Shown: piece by piece, positions 6,609-15,357 of the stretch
Position numbering within the stretch: position 1 is the first letter of the stretch
How the letters are laid out: every line of letters starts with the position of its first letter
From: Yeosuana aromativorans
GTDB taxonomy: Bacteria; Bacteroidota; Bacteroidia; Flavobacteriales; Flavobacteriaceae
Length of the DNA stretch: 64,000 nt
Assembly (NCBI RefSeq): GCF_014646655.1
Contig: NZ_BMNR01000005.1
Coordinates: 1 to 64,000, forward strand
Direction of reading: 5' to 3'
Translations under genes and position numbers: made by a program
Notes under the pieces: generated by a model
The model's input: the letters and a program-made list of their open reading frames with translations, nothing else
What the model was told of the DNA's origin: nothing
Database searches by the model: none

Positions 6609-7421
6609 TCACGGTTTTCTTTTTTCATTTATTAAGCCTTGCTTTGAGATTGTAAATGTTTTTTCTTCGAATAAAGATTTCATAATTAACCAAACTCCAT
6701 CAACAGGGTAAAATTTTATTCCAGAATTAGAGGTTTTTAAAACCCCAGTACATAAAATGCCATTTATAGCTATTTTTGTTTTCGTCTTACTATTTATAAG
6801 GTCAGCTCCGATGAAGGGATAGTATTTCTCAATTTTTAAATTAGGTTGTTCCTTATGCAAATCTTTTTTGAAGTTCTTGAGGAAATCTGAGTAAGGTATT
6901 TTTTGTCTGTCAGCTGTTTGAATGTAAACGAAATCAACTTCTATTTTTTCTCTTTCTAAATTTGTTCTAAAGGTGTTATGAACCATAATTCCAAGAATTT
7001 CTGGTCTTCTAAGTTCACTTTTAATTTCAAAAATTGGTGGGCGTCCATCCCAATCTTTTTCTTCCATCTCACGAAGTTCCACTAAACCAATATTCTTGTA
7101 CTTTGCAAAAGAAATTCCATCTGGAGTAAAACCTTTTTTCGAAACAATTACTCCCTTGTTTATACCAGCATCCTCTATTATTTCAGATACTTTCATAACA
7201 ATATCTTTATTTATTTTTTGCTCCCAATACTTACATTCTATCGCTGTTTTGTATGTATGGATTCCATCAGAGTGTTTTGTCAGAACATCCACCTGATGTT
7301 CTACATTTGATTTCCCTAATACTTTACAGTTATTTCCAAAACATTCTACTTGAACACCTGATTTTTCACCTAATTTTTCATAAATGTATCTAGTAATTTC
7401 TTCGTAGCTTTTCCAATCCAT
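6609..7421 (-). CDS. Mrr-like restriction endonuclease-family protein, cassette G cargo
   Basis: This encodes 270 residues. The N-terminal about 120 residues look like a PDDEXK nuclease fold of the Mrr_cat type: HQVDVLTK supplies the Asp, AIECKYW supplies Glu-x-Lys, and a following helix has KVSEIIEDAG. The C-terminal half is unassigned. It probably cuts DNA as a standalone defence nuclease, perhaps modification-dependent like Mrr. The gene is antisense to the cassette direction: its stop lies 19 bases from core GTTGCCCAC (6590) and its start 27 bases before the inverse core of site G. Confidence 0.72.
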   Translation of the reverse strand: MDWKSYEEITRYIYEKLGEKSGVQVECFGNNCKVLGKSNVEHQVDVLTKHSDGIHTYKTAIECKYWEQKINKDIVMKVSEIIEDAGINKGVIVSKKGFTPDGISFAKYKNIGLVELREMEEKDWDGRPPIFEIKSELRRPEILGIMVHNTFRTNLEREKIEVDFVYIQTADRQKIPYSDFLKNFKKDLHKEQPNLKIEKYYPFIGADLINSKTKTKIAINGILCTGVLKTSNSGIKFYPVDGVWLIMKSLFEEKTFTISKQGLINEKRKP

Positions 7422-7447
7422 TTTTAAATTGTGATGTTTTTAATAAT

Positions 7448-7580
7448 GTGGGCAACGGTCTCGGCTATGCGTAGTGCAGGATTTTAAGGCTCTTACTGTC
7501 CGCTTACCACAAAGTTTGTTTAATGTAATTTCTTTCATATCAGCACTTCCCCCGCACTACGCATAGACAATGTTGTATTC
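7448..7580 (+). repeat. attC-like cassette recombination site G
   Basis: Inverse core GTGGGCAAC (7448-7456) is the reverse complement of GTTGCCCAC at 6590-6598, and the match extends to a tenth base. The 3' core is GTTGTATTC (7572-7580). The stem CTATGCGTAGTGC (7465-7477) / GCACTACGCATAG (7554-7566) pairs perfectly over 13 bases. Length is 133 bases. Confidence 0.8.
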
Positions 7581-7701
7581 CCGTGCTTTTTTCATTTTCC
7601 TTTCTGTCAGTGTTGGGGGCAGCCATTTTATTAGGCAAGTTTTGATTTGTGCGGCTGCTTTGAGCGACTTGCCAATGTGTATGGATGCGTAGGGTAGGGA
7701 A

Positions 7702-8073
7702 TTAAAGTGAATCAATAAATTCCTTGATATTATCCCAAGTCCAAACTCTTGTGTAGACTCCTTCCAAGTTTGTTCTGTCGTCAGAGTAAGCCCAAATTCC
7801 TCTAACTTTTTTGCCTGCTTCTCTAGCACATTGAATTTCCCATTTCTGTCCGCTTGAAGTCAATGAGTTTTTGCTTACTAACACTATCACACCGTCAGAA
7901 CGTTTAATTCTTGTTCTTACTTTTTCTTTCCATTCTGAGTCATATGCCTTTTTTACAGACATATCAATGTACTCAAATGGTGATTTAGTGTTAAGGGATT
8001 GACCTTTTAGAAAGTCTCTCTGTCTTTCGTCTTCTATTGCGAAAGCAATAAATACTACTTTTTTTTCTGCCAT
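7702..8073 (-). CDS. TIR-like (MTH538/ThsB-type) domain protein
   Basis: This encodes 123 residues, essentially a single TIR-like domain. It has VVFIAFAIEDERQRDFL at the first strand, FEYIDMSV in the BB region, DGVIVLVSKNS, and GQKWEIQCARE, where the Glu after Trp is at the position of the TIR NADase catalytic residue. It closely resembles the TIR gene two positions upstream (8924-9415), sharing AIED, DMSVK, SSG-x-x-WEI and WSWDN/WTWDN. It lies 11 bases after the fused TIR-membrane gene and is the last gene of the hsdRMS-TIR run. It probably makes a nucleotide signal or degrades NAD on phage sensing, by analogy with Thoeris ThsB. Confidence 0.78.
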   Translation of the reverse strand: MAEKKVVFIAFAIEDERQRDFLKGQSLNTKSPFEYIDMSVKKAYDSEWKEKVRTRIKRSDGVIVLVSKNSLTSSGQKWEIQCAREAGKKVRGIWAYSDDRTNLEGVYTRVWTWDNIKEFIDSL

Positions 8074-8084
8074 GTTTTATTCAT

Positions 8085-8924
8085 TTAATGGTGACACACT
8101 GGTATTAACGGATAAAGTAAATAACCCAAATAACAAAGTTCAAGAATTCCAATAATTACAATAAACGTTCTGAAATAGGTTATTACTTTGGTTTCTGTTT
8201 TTGAATTCGGTTCATATTTGATTTCTTCTGTCAAGATTTTCCATTCATCCTCAAACATATTTGTCCTTAGTTGCTTTTCAATTTTGTCAATAACCTTGAA
8301 TTTTCCTGTATTAAGCTTACCATAGGAATCAATCAATCGTTCCCAGAAAAGTGAAATAATAAACGATAACAAAGTCAGGATAAACATTCCGATGGTTGCA
8401 GCAATTGAAAACCCGAAAGTCTTGCCTAGAACAAAACCTACAGATAGTATGGAAGAAGTAATAGTGAAGAAAAGGTTATTTACTTTCATTCGGCTTTCAG
8501 TAACCTTTTCCGTTGAGCTGACCATCATTTTGTATTGCTCAAATCTTAATTTACGGTCATCTTCGTATGTTTTAGCCAAGAATTTATTGCTCTGTTCTGC
8601 ATTATCAAAGACCTGAAAGCCTTGACAGAATAAAATCGAATCCTCCGTAATTTCCTTTAGTTTGATGCCTATTATTTGTTTATTTAACTGCTTTGCTTTG
8701 GCATACTCCCATTTTAATTGGTCACTTTGAAAAGTCTCTTTTCCAATAGCAAATACAATAAAATCAGATTCCTGCATTTTTTGCTCAACGATATTCTTCC
8801 ATTTTTCTGAATGTTCGGTTTCACGTTGGATAGCAAATGCATTCTCAGAAACTTTTAGCAAATCGTCAATTAACGATTCTACCTCTTGATTTTCAATAGT
8901 TCTATTGCAGATAAACAGTTTCAT
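8085..8924 (-). CDS. TIR-like domain fused to a two-helix membrane domain (RipA/SLATT-like)
   Basis: This encodes 279 residues from the ATG at 8924, whose A overlaps the preceding stop (TAATG). A longer frame starting at 8966 is less likely. Residues 1-110 are a divergent TIR/nucleoside-sensing fold (KLFICNRT; SDFIVFAIGKETF; LKWEYAKAKQL with a Trp-Glu pair). The segment LRFEQYKMMVSSTEKV leads into two helices (about 165-205), then a cytoplasmic helical region, and a further helix near the C-terminus. The middle resembles two-helix effector proteins (RipA-like or SLATT). The likely role is a membrane-damaging effector joined to a TIR-like sensor. Family names here are from memory of motifs. 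Confidence 0.6.
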   Translation of the reverse strand: MKLFICNRTIENQEVESLIDDLLKVSENAFAIQRETEHSEKWKNIVEQKMQESDFIVFAIGKETFQSDQLKWEYAKAKQLNKQIIGIKLKEITEDSILFCQGFQVFDNAEQSNKFLAKTYEDDRKLRFEQYKMMVSSTEKVTESRMKVNNLFFTITSSILSVGFVLGKTFGFSIAATIGMFILTLLSFIISLFWERLIDSYGKLNTGKFKVIDKIEKQLRTNMFEDEWKILTEEIKYEPNSKTETKVITYFRTFIVIIGILELCYLGYLLYPLIPVCHH

Positions 8925-9415
8925 TATATTCCTTTTATAACCTTGGCTAAATTGTCCCAAGACCAAGTGATTACTTTCTTTCCTTTGAGTTCAGGTGGTA
9001 TTGCACCTTGATCATTCTTCTTTATATGCATTCCGATAACAGGAATATTTTCTTCTCTGGCACATTTGATTTCCCAACGTGCACCGCTAGAATACCAAGT
9101 GTTTTTACTAAGCAGTACAATCATCCCATCACAGGATTTTATTTTGGTTCTGCACTTTTGTTTCCACACCTTTTCATTCCAAGGTTGTTTAACTGACATA
9201 TCAACAAAAGTGAATGGCGACCTTTCATTTTTTGCCTGAGAAACTAAAAAGTCTCTGTATTGCTCGTCTTCAATGGCAAAACTGATAAAGATGCGTTTCT
9301 TTATTTCCTTGCCTGTGTCTTCTTCATCCTCAAAAAGAGCTTTCAGAAGCAGAGCAACTGCACCAGCACCAAGAATTACAGGCCACATACTCGATTTATT
9401 TTTGTTTTCATGCAT
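8924..9415 (-). CDS. membrane-anchored TIR-like domain protein
   Basis: This encodes 163 residues from the ATG at 9415, which overlaps the hsdS stop by 8 bases. A start at 9439 would add eight basic residues. A short N-terminal hydrophobic segment (MWPVILGAGAVALLLKALF) could anchor it. The rest is a TIR-like domain: RIFISFAIEDEQYRDFL, FTFVDMSVK, CDGMIVLLSKNTW, SSGARWEIKCARE with the catalytic-position Glu, ending ITWSWDNLAKVI. This is the profile of ThsB-type proteins in Thoeris defence, but no thsA is present. Overlap with hsdS and with the next TIR gene suggests one transcript. Confidence 0.75.
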   Translation of the reverse strand: MHENKNKSSMWPVILGAGAVALLLKALFEDEEDTGKEIKKRIFISFAIEDEQYRDFLVSQAKNERSPFTFVDMSVKQPWNEKVWKQKCRTKIKSCDGMIVLLSKNTWYSSGARWEIKCAREENIPVIGMHIKKNDQGAIPPELKGKKVITWSWDNLAKVIKGI

Positions 9416-10745
9416 TAACCATTTCCTTTTTACTCTCAAACGCCTCTTTCAAAACCGCGTGCATCAATAATTGGGAGTGTTGTTCGCTTTGAGTGATTTC
9501 TGATTTTAATTGCTCAACTGTTTTCATTAAATCTTTTACCTTCTCAACAATTCTTTTCTGTTCGTCTAGTGGTGGAAGAGCAAAAACAAAATTTTTCAAA
9601 TAGGTCTGACTAATGTTCGGTTGGGACATTCCCCAAGATTCTGAAATCATTATTGACCTATTTGCCATTAAAAAATTAAACAAGTATTCAGATTCAATTA
9701 ATTGGTTTTTGTAGAATCCACAAACAGCCTGATTCGTTGTGCCATCTCGACCAAGGATTGCAAGTTTACCAGCAGTTGCCCCATACATTGCAATTAAAAG
9801 AGTTCCTTCAGGAAATAAAGTTGCAGAAGATTCCTTTAAACCAAGTTCAGTGATTTTCTCTTGTGAATTTGCTGAAAGTAATCCATCATTTAATTCTCCT
9901 GATTTATACCAAGTAATTGAACCATTCCAGTATTTAGAATTACTTCTGTTCGGTGTTCCACCCGATGTTGTTTGGAAAATTTCACCCAACCTACACCAAA
10001 CCCAACCTTCAGGCAATTCAAAAGGAATCTCATCTTCCGTAATTGATGGAAGCGGTTTTTCCTTTCTGATTTTCTTGTCTTTTATGAGTTGTGCTTTTTC
10101 TGCTTTGATACGTTTGAGTAACGCGCTTGCAGGCTCTACATCAGGATTTTGCTTTCGCCATTCTGCGGTTAGTTTGCCTTGTATGGCTTCTTGTAGAATG
10201 GATTGTTTGAGTTGGGTTGTAAGTTCTTTTTGATTGTTGATTTCTGAATCTAAAGAAGATTGACCTTTTTTAAATGATAATATTTTTTCGAGAAGTTCCT
10301 CTTGTTCGTTGCCTTCTGGCAATAAAACACCTTGGTTGAAAAACTTGTCTTTTTGAAGTCTTATTCGTTGTGTTGTTCCATCACTACCTCTTTTGCATAT
10401 TTCATCAAACCAAGTAGTTGCTGTGAGTTCCAAAAAAAGGCGTTTCGAGATAATTGATTCATCAATTTCGAAATACCAAAAGTCATTAGTCACAATAGCT
10501 CCATCTAATTCAGGTGGTACAATTCCAAATGCTCCGTTTCTTGCATCAATTCCTGATAATATAAAATCACCTTTTTTGACCTCATACATATTGGATTTTA
10601 TCAATGCACCCTTTTTAAGTTCACGAAGTACTACGCCATTATGATTCATTTTGATTGTAACCAATTTATAATCTTGATCATCAACCAAATTGACAGGTCT
10701 TTTAATCCGCTTTAGAAAATCTCCTATTAAATATTCCTCTGACAT
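9408..10745 (-). CDS. hsdS: type I restriction-modification specificity subunit HsdS
   Basis: This encodes 445 residues, which set the DNA target of the type I complex. There are two target-recognition domains: one at about 1-150 and one at about 235-395, the latter starting LPEGWVWCRLGEIF and ending ISQTYLKNFVFALPPLDEQKRIV. Each is followed by a conserved helical spacer, the first containing EWRKQNPDVEPASALLKRI. The start is directly adjacent to the hsdM stop. The first domain is shorter and diverged, and HsdS genes commonly shuffle. The 3' end overlaps the TIR gene by 8 bases. Confidence 0.93.
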   Translation of the reverse strand: MSEEYLIGDFLKRIKRPVNLVDDQDYKLVTIKMNHNGVVLRELKKGALIKSNMYEVKKGDFILSGIDARNGAFGIVPPELDGAIVTNDFWYFEIDESIISKRLFLELTATTWFDEICKRGSDGTTQRIRLQKDKFFNQGVLLPEGNEQEELLEKILSFKKGQSSLDSEINNQKELTTQLKQSILQEAIQGKLTAEWRKQNPDVEPASALLKRIKAEKAQLIKDKKIRKEKPLPSITEDEIPFELPEGWVWCRLGEIFQTTSGGTPNRSNSKYWNGSITWYKSGELNDGLLSANSQEKITELGLKESSATLFPEGTLLIAMYGATAGKLAILGRDGTTNQAVCGFYKNQLIESEYLFNFLMANRSIMISESWGMSQPNISQTYLKNFVFALPPLDEQKRIVEKVKDLMKTVEQLKSEITQSEQHSQLLMHAVLKEAFESKKEMVNA

Positions 10746-12182
10746 TTAGTTTAGTAGATTTTCAAGTTCGCTAATAATCTTGCTTGATCTGGCAAAAGAT
10801 GCTTTCAATGACTCAATGGTTTCTGCTGTGGAAAACTCAATTTCAACTGAACTCTGATTCGGATTTTTTATATCCAAATCCCAATCCTTTAGGTCCTCAA
10901 CCTTCACTTTCCAAACTTGGTCGTTTTCTTTTCGATTATTCCACCATTCAATAATGGGTTGGAACTCTTCAAATTGAATGGGTTTTGTTTTGGAATAACT
11001 TTTTTGTCCTTCCGGCAAGCGATGTTCGTAAAACCAAATTTCTTTGGTTGGGCTTCCTTTTTCAAAAAACAATAAGTTGGTGCTCACTGTGGCAGGATGG
11101 AAGGTGCTTTGGGGTAAACGAATTATTGTGTGAAGGTTGGTGTCGGTCAGAAGCTTTTCACGTATTCGGGCTTTTACTCCATCACCTGTAATCGAGCCGT
11201 CAGGTAAAACAATAGCACAACGTCCGTTTGGTTTGAGTAATTGAAGCATAAGAATCACAAACAAATCGGCAGATTCCTTACAACGATAGGTCGCAGGAAA
11301 GTTGGTTTCCACACCGTCTGCTATACTAGCTCCAAAAGGTGGATTAGCAAGAATTACATCCACTTGGTCTTTTTTACCAATGCTATTGTACTCCTTTTTT
11401 AAACTGTCAATGTAGTGGTAGTCGGGCACGTCCATTTCGTGCAAAATCAAGTTGGTCAAGCCCAAGACATAAGCCACGGGTTTTAATTCCCAACCCGTAA
11501 TGCTGTTTTGCAAAATGTGTTCGTCATCTACAGTTTTTACAAAATTTTCTCGAACATGGTCAATGGCTGCCGTTAAGAATCCACCTGTTCCAGCAGCAGG
11601 GTCAAGCACTTTTTCACCCAATTTTGGATTGGTCATTTGGGTCATCAATTGCGTTACGGCTCTAGGCGTGTAGTATTCGCCTTTGTTTCCTGCATCACGC
11701 AATTCCTGTAAAATGCTTTCGTAGATGTTCCCGAAAATGTGTTTGTCTTCCGAGTTGTTGAAGTCAATCTCATTGAGCTTGTTAATGACTTTCCGCATTT
11801 CATAGCCCGACTTCATGTAGTTGTTTGATCCTTCGAATACTTCACGCACAATCGCAGCACGTTTCGGATGATTAGGAATATTTAATTCTCTTAGCGAAGC
11901 AAAAAGACCTTTGTTGCTTTGTGCGTTGCTGTCAATAAATTCAAGCAATTCATCACCAGTCATTCCCTCTGGGTCTGATGCCCAATTTCTCCATTGAAAT
12001 CTTTCAGGAATAACAGAAATGTAATTGTCTTTGATGATTTCTAATTCCTGGTCTTTGTCGTCAATTATTTTTAGGAATAGCATCCAACCCAATTGCTCCA
12101 ATCGTTGTGCATCACCAGAGATTCCTCTGTCTTGACGCATGATGTTGCGAATGCTACTTACTATAGCTCCTACGTTTGCCAT
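10746..12182 (-). CDS. hsdM: type I DNA methyltransferase subunit HsdM
   Basis: This encodes 478 residues, an N6-adenine methyltransferase subunit. The N-terminal HsdM helical domain (about 1-140) is followed by the catalytic domain: VLDPAAGTGGFL (AdoMet motif I) and VILANPPFG (NPPF catalytic motif). ELRDAGNKGEYYTPRAV is the conserved HsdM lead-in. It lies between hsdR and hsdS with no gap on either side, so the three are translated together. Confidence 0.95.
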   Translation of the reverse strand: MANVGAIVSSIRNIMRQDRGISGDAQRLEQLGWMLFLKIIDDKDQELEIIKDNYISVIPERFQWRNWASDPEGMTGDELLEFIDSNAQSNKGLFASLRELNIPNHPKRAAIVREVFEGSNNYMKSGYEMRKVINKLNEIDFNNSEDKHIFGNIYESILQELRDAGNKGEYYTPRAVTQLMTQMTNPKLGEKVLDPAAGTGGFLTAAIDHVRENFVKTVDDEHILQNSITGWELKPVAYVLGLTNLILHEMDVPDYHYIDSLKKEYNSIGKKDQVDVILANPPFGASIADGVETNFPATYRCKESADLFVILMLQLLKPNGRCAIVLPDGSITGDGVKARIREKLLTDTNLHTIIRLPQSTFHPATVSTNLLFFEKGSPTKEIWFYEHRLPEGQKSYSKTKPIQFEEFQPIIEWWNNRKENDQVWKVKVEDLKDWDLDIKNPNQSSVEIEFSTAETIESLKASFARSSKIISELENLLN

Positions 12183-14555
12183 TTATGCCGTTTTGTATAA
12201 TTCGTTTTCTAATTCTTTTAGTGCTTTAATGTATTTCGCCTTGCTTCCAAAGGCTTTGATGAGTTCTAAAGGTGTTCCCAATTTGTTGAGCGGGTCGAGC
12301 TTTAAAACTTCCGTGCTTTCAATCGTTACCAATCCATCATCTGAGTATTTGTCCAATAGAGCATTGATTACTGCTTGAGCTTTGTCTCCGTATTTTGTGA
12401 AGTAATTGCGTTTCTTCACATTTTCTGCCCGTTCTTTTCTGGTCAATGGTTTTGCCTCAAAAGCCACATGACAAATCAAATCGAAAGGGTCAAAATCTTT
12501 TCCAACCTCTTCTTTTAAAGGCTCGAAGAAAATGCCTTGGTCTTCCAATTCTTCAATGATGGCTTTCTTCTGTTCAGAAGCATTCCACCGATTCAGGAAG
12601 TCATCAAGACCTGTGAATTTCTCGCCAACGCTTTTCTTGGTATAATCCCGTATGCTTTCGGTTATAATTTTACCGTCTGCACCTAAATACTGAACTCGTT
12701 CATTGACCACTTTCACTTGAACGCCATCAACTCGAATTTTCACTCTTGGTTCTTCAACAATATCGCCACCGCCTTCAATTTCTGGATATTCAGGAAATTC
12801 AATTTCTTCTCCATCCACAATATCGGTGATTACTTCTTCGGTGGTTTCGTCTTCTGTTCCTGTGAGGTCCTCATTTTCGCCCACTTGCTTAATCATTACA
12901 GGATCACCGTCAAAGTCAGGGTCGGCAAAATGGTTGGTAACGTTTCTAAAATCAATGATGGTGAAATAAGTCTTGCCATATTCTTCATTGATTCTTGTTC
13001 CTCTACCAATAATCTGTTTGAATTCAGTTGAAGAACCAATGTTGCTGTCCAATACAATCAATTTGCAAGTTTGAGCATCAACACCAGTGGTCATCAACTT
13101 TGAAGTGGTGGCAATTACTGGGTATTTTTCAGAAGGATTAATGAAGCTGTCTAACTCACGTTTTCCTTCTTCATTGTCGCCCGTGATTTGCATAACGTAC
13201 TTACTGTTTTTGACAACTTCATCCGCATTGGCGTTAGCCAATGCAGTTCGCATGCCTTCGGCATGCTCAATGTCAATACAGAAAACTATCGTCTTTGCAA
13301 ATCGGTCATTTCCTTTTAGAAACTCCGTGATTTTATCTGCAACCAGTTTTCTTCTTTCTTCAACAATGATGTTTCGGTCAAAGTCTGTTCGGTTGTAAAT
13401 TCTGTCTTCTACTGGATTTTCGTCTTTGTCCAAATATCCTTTTGGTGGTCGCCAGCCTTCTGCATCAATATCTAAGGTGATTTTAACCACTTTGTAAGGA
13501 GCAAGGAAACCATCATCAATTCCTTGTTTCAAAGAATAGGTGTAAATCGGGTCTCCGAAATACTCAATATTTGAAACTTCTGTAGTTTCCTTTGGTGTGG
13601 CGGTTAAACCAATATGGGTTGCCTTGTTGAAGTAGGCTAGTATTTCACGCCATTTGCTGTCTTCTTTTGCACTTCCTCTGTGGCACTCGTCAATGATTAC
13701 AAGGTCGAAAAAATCAGGGCTAAATTGTTTGTAAGCGTCTGTTGATTTGCTGTCGGATAAACCTTGGTATAAAGCCAAATAAATATTGTATGCAGTGTCT
13801 ATTTGCTTGTGTTTGATGATAGTCATGGCATCTTTGAAATGCCTGAAATCACCTCTTGCCGTTTGGTCAATTAATGCGGTACGGTCAGCAAGAAAAAGGA
13901 TTCTTTTCTTGACTCCACTTTTCCAAAGGCGGTAAATGATTTGAAAAGCTGTATATGTTTTTCCTGTTCCAGTCGCCATGACCAAAAGAATTCGGTCTTG
14001 CTTCTTTGCAACTGCTTCAACAGTTCTGTTAATGGCAATCTGCTGATAATATCTTGGTGATCTTCCAGATTCATCTTGAAAGTATTCTTGTGAAGCAATT
14101 TCTTCAACGTCATTGCTCTCTATTCCTTTGTATTGTTTGTATTTCTCCCAAAGTGTTTCGGGACTTGGGAATTCATCAAGTGAAAGTTCTTTTTCTATTT
14201 GTCCGTTAGTTGCGGTCTTGTCATGGAAGTAGAAACCGTCTCCATTACTACTGAAAACACAAGGAATGTCAAGCGTATTTGCGTATCCAAGTGCCTGTTG
14301 GATTCCGCCTTTCACAGAGTGTTTGTTGTCCTTCGCTTCTATGATAGCAATTGGCACGTTCGGTTTGTAGAACAGAATGTAGTCAGCAAATTTTCTTTTT
14401 CCTCTAGCGGTCAGTTTTCCTTTCACGTAAATACGTCCATCCGTGAAAAATATCTCACGTCCAAGCTGAGTTAGTTCGTCCCAACCTGCATTCAGTATCG
14501 CAGGAGTGATAAACTTTGCTTTTATGTCCGATTCTGATAAGTCCTTTTTATTCAT
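12183..14555 (-). CDS. hsdR: type I restriction subunit HsdR (EcoEI-like)
   Basis: This encodes 790 residues. The N-terminal nuclease domain (about 1-140) contains IAIIEAKDNKHS (the Glu-x-Lys of the PDDEXK site). Then a superfamily 2 helicase: LLVMATGTGKTYTA (Walker A), VIIDECHRGS (DECH box), HIGLTATPKE (motif III) and IIGRGTRINEEYGKTYF (motif VI). The C-terminal EcoEI-type domain follows. An acidic segment at about residues 555-590 is unusual but not disruptive. It is the first gene of the operon, with an upstream leader carrying AGCGTTGG repeats. Confidence 0.95.
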   Translation of the reverse strand: MNKKDLSESDIKAKFITPAILNAGWDELTQLGREIFFTDGRIYVKGKLTARGKRKFADYILFYKPNVPIAIIEAKDNKHSVKGGIQQALGYANTLDIPCVFSSNGDGFYFHDKTATNGQIEKELSLDEFPSPETLWEKYKQYKGIESNDVEEIASQEYFQDESGRSPRYYQQIAINRTVEAVAKKQDRILLVMATGTGKTYTAFQIIYRLWKSGVKKRILFLADRTALIDQTARGDFRHFKDAMTIIKHKQIDTAYNIYLALYQGLSDSKSTDAYKQFSPDFFDLVIIDECHRGSAKEDSKWREILAYFNKATHIGLTATPKETTEVSNIEYFGDPIYTYSLKQGIDDGFLAPYKVVKITLDIDAEGWRPPKGYLDKDENPVEDRIYNRTDFDRNIIVEERRKLVADKITEFLKGNDRFAKTIVFCIDIEHAEGMRTALANANADEVVKNSKYVMQITGDNEEGKRELDSFINPSEKYPVIATTSKLMTTGVDAQTCKLIVLDSNIGSSTEFKQIIGRGTRINEEYGKTYFTIIDFRNVTNHFADPDFDGDPVMIKQVGENEDLTGTEDETTEEVITDIVDGEEIEFPEYPEIEGGGDIVEEPRVKIRVDGVQVKVVNERVQYLGADGKIITESIRDYTKKSVGEKFTGLDDFLNRWNASEQKKAIIEELEDQGIFFEPLKEEVGKDFDPFDLICHVAFEAKPLTRKERAENVKKRNYFTKYGDKAQAVINALLDKYSDDGLVTIESTEVLKLDPLNKLGTPLELIKAFGSKAKYIKALKELENELYKTA

Positions 14556-14673
14556 TCACTTTAATTTCTTTTCGAGCGTTGGCAAAAACAGCTCTTTTGG
14601 TTTTTCAAGCGTTGGCTTTTGTGTCGGCAAAAACCAAATGTGCTGTTTGTGCGTTGGCTCTTTTTTCAGTATG

Positions 14674-14810
14674 GCATACAAAATGGTTAGTATATGAAAA
14701 GTAGGCGAATGCAAACCACATAACTTTTGGTTAAGCAAAAAGTTTAATACGAAATTCAAATACTGGATTTAATATGGATTCGTCTATTTTTTATATACAT
14801 TGTTAGCAAT
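14674..14810 (+). repeat. attC-like cassette recombination site H
   Basis: The outer stem pairs at 19 of 24 positions: GTATATGAAAAGTAGGCGAA (from 14690) with TTCGTCTATTTTTTATATAC (to 14798). The 3' core is GTTAGCAAT (14802-14810). The inverse core is degenerate: GCATACAAA (14674-14682) matches 7 of 9 of GAATACAAC, the complement of GTTGTATTC that opens this cassette at 7572. The site thus closes a cassette of about 7.2 kb containing the whole TIR-hsdSMR unit. Confidence 0.62.
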
Positions 14811-14815
14811 AGTTA

Positions 14816-15355
14816 TTATTCCTGTAGTTTGTCAATTTTAACCGAAACTTTCTGTAAAATATTTGTTGAAATTAAGTCTCGCATTTCTCTAATTTCATCA
14901 GGTTCAATATAGGTCATATATTGCTTTTCTATAGACTTTGTTATTTCAGGTCCATAGATGTATCTGATTTCATACCTGTCTTTAAAAAAATAGACTGTTA
15001 ATTCATCTGTTATATCTCCAATTGGATAAATACTGTTTTTCAAATGAAATCTAAAATTAAGCTGTCCAGGTGGAACTATTAAAATAGTGTCGTTAGTAAA
15101 TTCTCCATAGTTTTCATTGCTTAAAGCCTTTATCGCCTGTATTTGGTCTCCAACAACTGTTACTTCAATTGTTCTATGACTTTGGGTGTTACTTTTAAGG
15201 TATTCTAATGAGCCTATTATAAATAATTCAAATCCTCTACAAAATTCGTAAAGTCCATCTTCTGAAATTTCTGATGTCCTTTCAACTTGTAGCAAGCCTA
15301 ATCTTTTGTTGATTTCCTTAAACTTATCTTTTATTTCTTTATCCGAACTTCCCAT
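14816..15355 (-). CDS. hypothetical protein downstream of a Fic gene, cassette I
   Basis: This encodes 179 residues, soluble, with an N-terminal coiled helical stretch and a central region of alternating strands (EVTVVGDQIQAIKAL; TNDTILIVPPGQLNF). No family is recognised. It starts 2 bases after the Fic stop, so it is co-translated with Fic and may be its regulator or a target-binding partner. The stop is 14 bases from the core of site H, the spacing seen in other cassettes. Confidence 0.65.
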   Translation of the reverse strand: MGSSDKEIKDKFKEINKRLGLLQVERTSEISEDGLYEFCRGFELFIIGSLEYLKSNTQSHRTIEVTVVGDQIQAIKALSNENYGEFTNDTILIVPPGQLNFRFHLKNSIYPIGDITDELTVYFFKDRYEIRYIYGPEITKSIEKQYMTYIEPDEIREMRDLISTNILQKVSVKIDKLQE

Positions 15356-15357
15356 CT

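Noticed and set aside
7557..7829. Minus-strand open frame of 90 codons
   Set aside because: It overlaps site G and the start of the free TIR gene in another frame and has no recognisable features.
7702..9415. A standard Thoeris system
   Set aside because: ThsB-like TIR proteins are present, but no ThsA (SIR2 or Macro-type effector) is encoded anywhere near. The membrane fusion protein is a different architecture.
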